Origin: Saccoglossus kowalevskii
Lineage: Eukaryota > Hemichordata > Enteropneusta > Harrimaniidae
Assembly: GCF_000003605.2 (NCBI RefSeq)
Contig: NW_003153834.1
Coordinates: 1 to 12,951, forward strand
DNA: 12,951 bases
Direction of reading: 5' to 3'
Shown: positions 7,953-12,951 of the stretch, in pieces
Position numbering within the stretch: the stretch's first letter is position 1
How the letters are laid out: each line of letters begins with the position of its first letter
Notes under the pieces: generated by a model
What the model saw: the letters and a program-made list of their open reading frames with translations, nothing else
Told to the model about the DNA's origin: nothing
Database searches by the model: none
Position numbers and translations under genes: made by a program

Positions 7953-7978
7953 CTACCAAATGATAAAAAGCATTAGTA
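7953..7978 (-). promoter_or_regulatory. Branch site and 3' splice acceptor of lectin exon 7
   Basis: On the minus strand TACTAAT (7978-7972) is followed by a T-rich stretch and TAG (7955-7953), with the likely branch A 20 nt from the AG. TACTAAT is close to the ideal U2 branch consensus and the spacing is right. The same arrangement is present at the start of every lectin exon in the window, which supports splicing here rather than a translation start. Confidence 0.7.
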
Positions 7979-8335
7979 TTTCACATGACAAGAAATGCAC
8001 TATATACAAATATAAAACTAACGTGCAATATAATAGTATTTACTCAATAACAAAGTGTCATTAGTAGAAAGATACAGGAAGTTTGGTTACTGTTGATGCA
8101 CGTTCTCTTGCCAATTGCGAGAATCATTAGGGTTAAATATCATTATAATTTGGTGATCTATAGATTAAAAAGTCTATATCATTATGTACGACTTTTGAAA
8201 CAATTAAAACAATGAAAGGATTTCATCAGTGTAATTCAAATTTAGTTGGCCCCCTTAAGGCGATGTGCGCCAAAGTAGCATTTTGTTGTCATTACAATGT
8301 CAATGATTACTTTAACATAATAACAGAGATCATAC

Positions 8336-8362
8336 CTGGCAAAGCTTCGGGTTCTCCCCCAC
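8336..8362 (-). CDS. Candidate mini-exon, copy 7 (silent change)
   Basis: 27-nt phase 1-1 segment. One substitution changes a Gly codon from GGA to GGG, which is silent in the proposed frame, so the peptide is still GGEPEALP. Splice dinucleotides are kept. Confidence 0.4.
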
Positions 8363-8855
8363 CTATATATAAGGCAAACGCATATTTATTAAACAAAGAC
8401 TGGAATTCTTTACAATTATGTTTCACAAATGTTACTATATATATATATATTGGCTTTAAGTAGTAAGAATGCAATAGCGTACCAAATGAACCGAATTTCA
8501 TTGACTTCAAATACAATTATTATTGAACTAATTCTAGTTAATATTAAATGCAGAGAAAGATGAATATTGCATATTATATATCAAAATATTGATAGGTTGA
8601 AATGTAATACATAATTTGCCTGATGTAGAAAATTCAATGAAACATATTTCAATACAAATATAATACGCCGTTGGTGTTATTGGCAATCAAGATAATAATG
8701 AATAATTTAAAAAATGTGTTGCAGTGTTTATTTCCCGCATGAAAATGATATATTGTAATATTTTAAAGCTACGGTGGACTTGCGTGTTCCTTTCATGTGC
8801 AAGTAACCCAATATGACAATAAAACTATAATTGTTGCTTGACAATAATAACTTAC

Positions 8856-9266
8856 ATGATTTTGCACAGACATATTTCACATTGAGAAACGTCTCAACCC
8901 TCCTACCACAAGGATTTCCACCATGAAAGTTGGGACGAAATGGAACGACGCAAGATCTTCTTCCTTCACACTTGTCTTTAACTGCTTGCAAAGTTGTTTC
9001 GGAAGTACACTCATCTGCCTCTAGTGGGGTAAGCACATCGCATCCTACATCACCTTGTGATCGTCCATAACTTGCGCTTTGAATATAAACGTACTGTCCT
9101 TTTTCGCATTCCAGTCGAATTGATAAGCCTTTTGGTTTGATTCCACATCTGTTTTCCGCTGGCATCTCGTCATAACACTCAGGCGCACCTACTACTTCAA
9201 CTGCTGGCTCAAAGTCCATCAAGTCCTCATCTTCGTCTGGGAGAGATGGTGTTGTAGCAGCAAAAG
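8856..9266 (-). CDS. Lectin exon 8: SUEL lectin domain, intact; upstream Met in frame
   Basis: Full 411-nt phase 1-1 exon, consensus except Val26. This is the only copy in which an extra T (CAAAATGAT near 9271 instead of CAAATGAT, plus strand) puts an upstream ATG (complement of 9286-9288) in frame, giving MLFIILVAFAATT. That resembles a short signal peptide with a cut after Ala. If used, the copy would encode a secreted single-domain lectin, open through the donor to TAA at 8728, about 186 residues in all. The hydrophobic stretch is also what a T-rich splice tract gives when translated, and the branch site and TAG acceptor are still present. I therefore prefer the internal-exon reading. Confidence 0.87.
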
Positions 9267-10164
9267 CTACCAAAATGATAAAAAGCATTAGTATTTCACA
9301 TGACAAGAAATGCACTATATACAAATATAAAACTAACGTGCAATATAATAGTATTTACTCAATAACAAAGTGTCATTAGAAGAAAGATACAGGAAGTTTG
9401 GTTACTGTTGATGCACGTTCCGTTGCCAATTGCGAGAATCATTAGGGTTAAATATCATTATAATTTGGTGATCTATAGATTAAAAAGTCTATATAATTAT
9501 GTACGACTTTTGAAAAAATTAAAACAATGAAAGAATTTCATCAGTGTAATTCAAATTTAGTTGGCCCCCTTAAGGCGATGTGCGCCAAGGTAGCATTTTG
9601 TTGTCAATAAAATGTCAATGATTATTTTAACATAATAACAGAGATCATACCTGGCAAAGCTTCGGGTTCTCCTCCACCTATATATAAGGAAAACGCATAT
9701 TTATTAAACAAAGACTGGAATTCTTTACAATTATGTTTCACAAATGCTACTATATATATATATATTGGCTTTAAGTAGTAAGAATGCAATAGCGTACCGA
9801 ATGAACCGAATTTCATTGACTTCAAATACAATTATTATTGAACTAATTCTAGTTAATATTAAATGCAGAGAAAGATGAATATTGCATATTATATATCAAA
9901 ATATTGATAGGTTGAAATGTAATACATAATTTGCCTGATGTAGAAAATTCAATGAAACATATTTCAATACAAATATAATACGCCGTTGGTGTTATTGGCA
10001 ATCAAGATAATAATGAATAATTTAAAAAATGTGTTGCAGTGTTTATTTCCCGCATGAAAATGATATATTGTAATATTTTAAAGCTACGGTGGACTTGCGT
10101 GTTCCTTTCATGTGCAAGTAACCCAATATGACAATAAAACTATAATTATTGTTCGACATTAATA
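9267..10164 (-). other. Inferred intron between lectin exons 9 and 8
   Basis: Carries the CAATAAAATG marker (near 9604) and GAAAAAATT (near 9513) shared with the intron at 5317-6215, (TA)7 at 9751-9764 and the AATAAA hexamer near 10043. The inverted repeat by the exon 9 donor has one changed stem base (CATTAAT near 10157). Confidence 0.65.
9651..9677 (-). CDS. Candidate mini-exon, copy 8
   Basis: 27-nt phase 1-1 segment encoding GGEPEALP, with acceptor TATATATAG and donor GTATGA intact. Confidence 0.4.
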
Positions 10165-10170
10165 ACTTAC

Positions 10171-10580
10171 ATGATTTTGCACAGACATATTTCACATTGA
10201 GAAACGTCTCAACCCTCCTACCACAAGGATTTCCACCATGAAAGTTGGGACGAAATGGAACGACGCAAGATCTTCTTCCTTCACACTTGTCTTTAACTGC
10301 TTGCAAGTTGTCTCGGAAGTACACTCATCTGCCTCTAGTGGGGTAAGCACATCGCATCCTACATCACCTTTTGATCGTCCATAACTTGCGCTTTGAATAT
10401 AAACGTACTGTCCTTTTTCGCATTCCAGTCGAATTGATAAGCCTTTTGGTTTGATTCCACATCTGTTTTCCGCTGGCATCTCGTCATAACACTCAGGCGC
10501 ACCTTCTACTTCAACTGCTGGCTCAAAGTCCATCAAGTCCTCATCTTCGTCTTGGAGAGATGGTGTTGTAGCAGCAAAAG
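10171..10580 (-). pseudogene. Lectin exon 9, one-base frameshift
   Basis: Length 410 nt instead of 411: one A is missing near 10306 (AAA to AA). The domain reads normally to the Thr-Thr at residues 91-92, then shifts frame through the last third of the fold, losing the final four cysteines. Splice signals are intact. Before the break it has Gln10, Glu26 and Lys71 directly after YGRS, the only amino-acid change next to the putative sugar-contact motif. The 3' segment is still near-identical to its neighbours, so the loss is very recent or is a consensus error. Confidence 0.78.
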
Positions 10581-10963
10581 CTACCAAATGATAAAAGACA
10601 TTAGTATTTCACATGACAAGAAATGCACTATATACAAATATAAAACTAACGTGCAATATAATAGTATTTACTCAATAACAAAGTGTCATTAGTAGAAAGA
10701 TACATGAAGTTTGGTTACTGTTGATGCACGTTCCGTTGCCAATTGCGAGAATCATTAGGGTTAAATATCATTATAATTTGGTGATCTATAGATTAAAAAG
10801 TCTATATAATCATGTACGACTTTTGAAACAATTAAAACAATGAAAGGATTTCATCAGTGTAATTCAAATTTAGTTGGCCCCCTTAAGGCGATGTGCGCCA
10901 AGGTAGCATTTTGTTATCATTACAATGTCAATGATTACTTTAACATAATAACAGAGATCATAC

Positions 10964-10990
10964 CTGGCAAAGCTTCGGGTTCTCCTCCAC
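10964..10990 (-). CDS. Candidate mini-exon, copy 9
   Basis: 27-nt phase 1-1 segment encoding GGEPEALP. It is unchanged even though this intron has more private substitutions than the others. Confidence 0.42.
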
Positions 10991-11060
10991 CTATATATAA
11001 GGCAAACGCATATTTATTAAACAAAGACTGGAATTCTTTACAATTATGTTTCACAAATGC

Positions 11061-11063
<3 letters not shown>

Positions 11064-11135
<72 letters not shown>
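11064..11135. repeat. (TA)36 microsatellite, expanded allele
   Basis: Seventy-two bases of pure TA followed by TGGGC. The equivalent tract is 14 to 24 bases in the other units that have it and absent in two, so this is a local expansion that adds most of the extra length of this unit. Confidence 0.97.
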
Positions 11136-11138
<3 letters not shown>

Positions 11139-11541
11139 GCTTTAAGTAGTAAGAATGCAATAGCGTACCGAAAGAACCGAATTTCATTGACTTCAAATAC
11201 AATTATTATTGAACTAATTCTAGTTAATATTAAATGCAGAGGAAGATGAATATTGCATATTATATATCAAAATATTGATAGGTTGAAATGTAATACATAA
11301 TTTGTCTGATGTAGAAAACTCAATGAAACATATTTGAATACAAATATAATACGCCGTTGGTGTTATTGGCAATCAAGATAATAATGAATAATTTAAAAAA
11401 TGTGTTGCAGTGTTTATTTCCCGCATGAAAATTATATATTGTAATATTTTAAAGCTACGGTGGACTTGCGTGTTCCTTTCATGTGCAAGTAACCCAATAT
11501 GACAATAAAACTATAATTGTTGTTTGACAATAATAACTTAC

Positions 11542-11952
11542 ATGATTTTGCACAGACATATTTCACATTGAGAAACGTCTCAACCCTCCTACCACAAGGA
11601 TTTCCACCATGAAAGTTGGGACGAAATGGAACGACGCAAGATCTTCTTCCTTCACACTTGTCTTTAACTGCTTGCAAAGTTGTTTCGGAAGTACACTCAT
11701 CTGCCTCTAGTGGGGTAAGCACATCGCATCCTACATCACCTTGTGATCGTCCATAACTTGCGCTTTGAATATAAACGTACTGTCCTTTTTCGCATTCCAG
11801 TCGAATTGATAAGCCTTTTGGTTTGATTCCACATCTGTTTTCCGCTGGCATCTCGTCATAACACTCAGGCGCACCTTCTACTTCAACTGCTGGCTCAAAG
11901 TCCATCAAGTCCTCATCTTCGTCTGGGAGAGATGGTGTTGTAGCAGCAAAAG
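11542..11952 (-). CDS. Lectin exon 10: SUEL lectin domain, intact
   Basis: Full 411-nt phase 1-1 exon encoding the same 137-residue protein segment as exon 7, with all nine cysteines, YGR and NPC. A silent Glu codon near 11684 is shared with exons 7 and 8. The inverted repeat by the donor has its own variant (GTTGTTTG near 11518). Readthrough past the donor stops at 11432, before the hexamer, unlike exons 4, 6, 7 and 8. Confidence 0.9.
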
Positions 11953-12859
11953 CTACCAAATGATAAAAAGCATTAGTATTTCACATGACAAGAAATGCAC
12001 TATATACAAATATAAAACTAACGTGCAATATAATAGTATTTACTCAATAACAAAGTGTCATTAGTAGAAAGATACAGGAAGTTTGGTTACTGTTGATGCA
12101 CGTTCCTTTGCCAATTGCGAGAATCATTAGGGTTAAATATCATTATAATTTGGTGATCTATAGATTAAAAAGTCTATATAATTATGTACGACTTTTGAAA
12201 CAATTAAAACAATGAAAGGATTTCATCAGTGTAATTCAAATTTAGTTGGCCCCCTTAAGGCGATGTGCGCCAAGGTAGCATTTTGTTGTCATTACAATGT
12301 CAATGATTACTTTAACATAATAACAGAGATCATACCTGGCAAAGCTTCGGGTTCTCCTCCACCTATATATAAGGCAAACGCATATTTATTAAACAAAGAC
12401 TGGAATTCTTTACAATTATGTTTCACAAATGCTACTATATATATATATATATATATATATTGGCTTTAAGTAGTAAGAATGCAATAGCGTACCGAATGAA
12501 CCGAATTTCATTGACTTCAAATACAATTATTATTGAACTAATTCTAGTTAATATTAAATGCAGAGAAAGATGAATATTGCATATTATATATCAAAATATT
12601 GATAGGTTGAAATGTAATACATAATTTGCCTGATGTAGAAAATTCAATGAAACATATTTCAATACAAATATAATACGCCGTTGGTGTTATTGGCAATCAA
12701 GATAATAATGAATAATTTAAAAAATGTGTTGCAGTGTTTATTTCCCGCATGAAAATGATATATTGTAATATTTTAAAGCTACGGTGGACTTGCGTGTTCC
12801 TTTCATGTGCAAGTAACCCAATATGACAATAAAACTATAATTGTTGCTTGACAATAATA
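11953..12859 (-). other. Inferred intron between lectin exons 11 and 10
   Basis: Nearly the same as the intron at 6633-7535, with (TA)12 at 12436-12459, mini-exon candidate, hairpin and AATAAA hexamer near 12737. No other coding signal was seen. Donor GTAAGT of exon 11 is at 12860-12865. Confidence 0.65.
12336..12362 (-). CDS. Candidate mini-exon, copy 10
   Basis: 27-nt phase 1-1 segment encoding GGEPEALP with intact splice dinucleotides. All ten visible copies keep length and frame. Confidence 0.4.
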
Positions 12860-12865
12860 ACTTAC

Positions 12866-12951
12866 ATGATTTTGCACAGACATATTTCACATTGAGAAAC
12901 GTCTCAACCCTCCTACCACAAGATTTCCACCATGAAAGTTGGGACGAAATG
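12866..12951 (-). pseudogene. Lectin exon 11, 3' part only, one base missing
   Basis: The last 86 nt of a lectin exon (minus strand), cut by the window edge. They cover the C-terminal strand up to the final cysteine. One G is missing near 12922 (GG to G), the same site as one of the losses in exon 2, so the frame is broken between the upstream part and NPC. Donor GTAAGT is intact. Confidence 0.7.

Larger units (their letters stand above)
7953..8849 (-). other. Inferred intron between lectin exons 8 and 7
   Basis: No convincing long gene. Private changes include GTTCTCTTGCC near 8103, TATATCATTATG near 8176, GTTACT near 8431 and ACCAAATG near 8482. (TA)7 lies at 8436-8449 and the donor of exon 8 at 8850-8855. 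Confidence 0.65.
10581..11535 (-). other. Inferred intron between lectin exons 10 and 9, expanded TA tract
   Basis: The longest intron of the array because of a TA run of 72 nt. It has several private changes: AAAAGACATTAG near 10593, TACATGAAG near 10702, TGTTATCAT near 10912, AAAGAACC near 11170, GAGGAAGATG near 11238 and TTTGTCTGATG near 11301. It is the most diverged recent copy. Donor of exon 10 is at 11536-11541. Confidence 0.65.
1..12951 (-). repeat. Tandem array of ~1.31-kb units, each with one SUEL-lectin exon
   Basis: Seen directly: the same block recurs head to tail across the window. The 5' ends of the lectin exons lie at 75, 1393, 2701, 4006, 5316, 6632, 7952, 9266, 10580 and 11952, giving spacings of 1318, 1308, 1305, 1310, 1316, 1320, 1314, 1314 and 1372. 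The one long spacing is explained by an expanded TA tract. Exon and intron are alike at a similar level, so whole units were duplicated recently or are being homogenised. The window starts and stops inside an exon, so neither array edge is visible. Inference: these are either internal exons of one very long multidomain lectin gene (preferred because of exon phase) or a tandem gene cluster. Confidence 0.97.

Noticed and set aside
11046-11249. Plus-strand frame with a long Tyr-Ile repeat
   Set aside because: It is only translation of the (TA)36 microsatellite.
1-12951. CRISPR array, insertion sequence or retroelement
   Set aside because: The repeat unit is 1.3 kb and contains a spliced coding exon. 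There are no short direct repeats with spacers, no transposase or reverse transcriptase, and no terminal repeats or target-site duplications in view.
1-12951. Non-coding satellite DNA
   Set aside because: The period and homogeneity look satellite-like, but seven complete copies keep an open 411-nt exon with an intact cysteine pattern and splice signals, and some of the differences are silent.

Overview
This window is eukaryotic and almost certainly from an invertebrate animal. It is AT-rich, its exons carry GT-AG splice signals, and the only recognisable protein is an animal-type SUEL (galactose/rhamnose-binding) lectin domain. Bacterial features such as Shine-Dalgarno-led operons and sigma-70 promoters are absent. 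The species cannot be named from the sequence; a marine invertebrate is a reasonable guess only.

The whole window is one head-to-tail tandem array with a period of about 1.31 kb (1305 to 1372 bp between equivalent points). It holds nine complete lectin exons (2 to 10) and two cut by the window edges (1 and 11), all on the minus strand. The array therefore continues on both sides. In an intact unit, read on the minus strand, the order is: a TACTAAT branch site; a TAG acceptor; a 411-nt exon (137 codons); a GTAAGT donor; an intron of about 0.9 kb. Inside each intron lie an AATAAA hexamer, a TA microsatellite, a possible 27-nt mini-exon and a GC-rich hairpin. The exon has an acidic Pro/Asp/Glu linker followed by one complete SUEL lectin domain.

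Both ends of the lectin exon interrupt a codon after its first base (phase 1-1), so any number of copies can be joined in frame. The simplest model is the interior of one large secreted or membrane gene coding for a string of near-identical lectin domains, expanded by exon duplication. The 27-nt mini-exon is also phase 1-1 and would add a cysteine and a short acidic, proline-containing peptide between domains. The alternative, a cluster of separate small lectin genes, is weaker: the Met-plus-hydrophobic start that would serve as a signal peptide is in frame in only one of the ten copies where it is visible.

Exons 3, 4, 5, 6, 7, 8 and 10 are open across all 411 nt. Exons 1, 2, 9 and 11 carry single-base losses in 2- or 3-base homopolymers (four in exon 2), which are either decay or assembly error. 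Variants are shuffled among units in a mosaic that points to unequal crossing-over and gene conversion. No RNA genes, transposons, CRISPR arrays or true gene ends were recognised.
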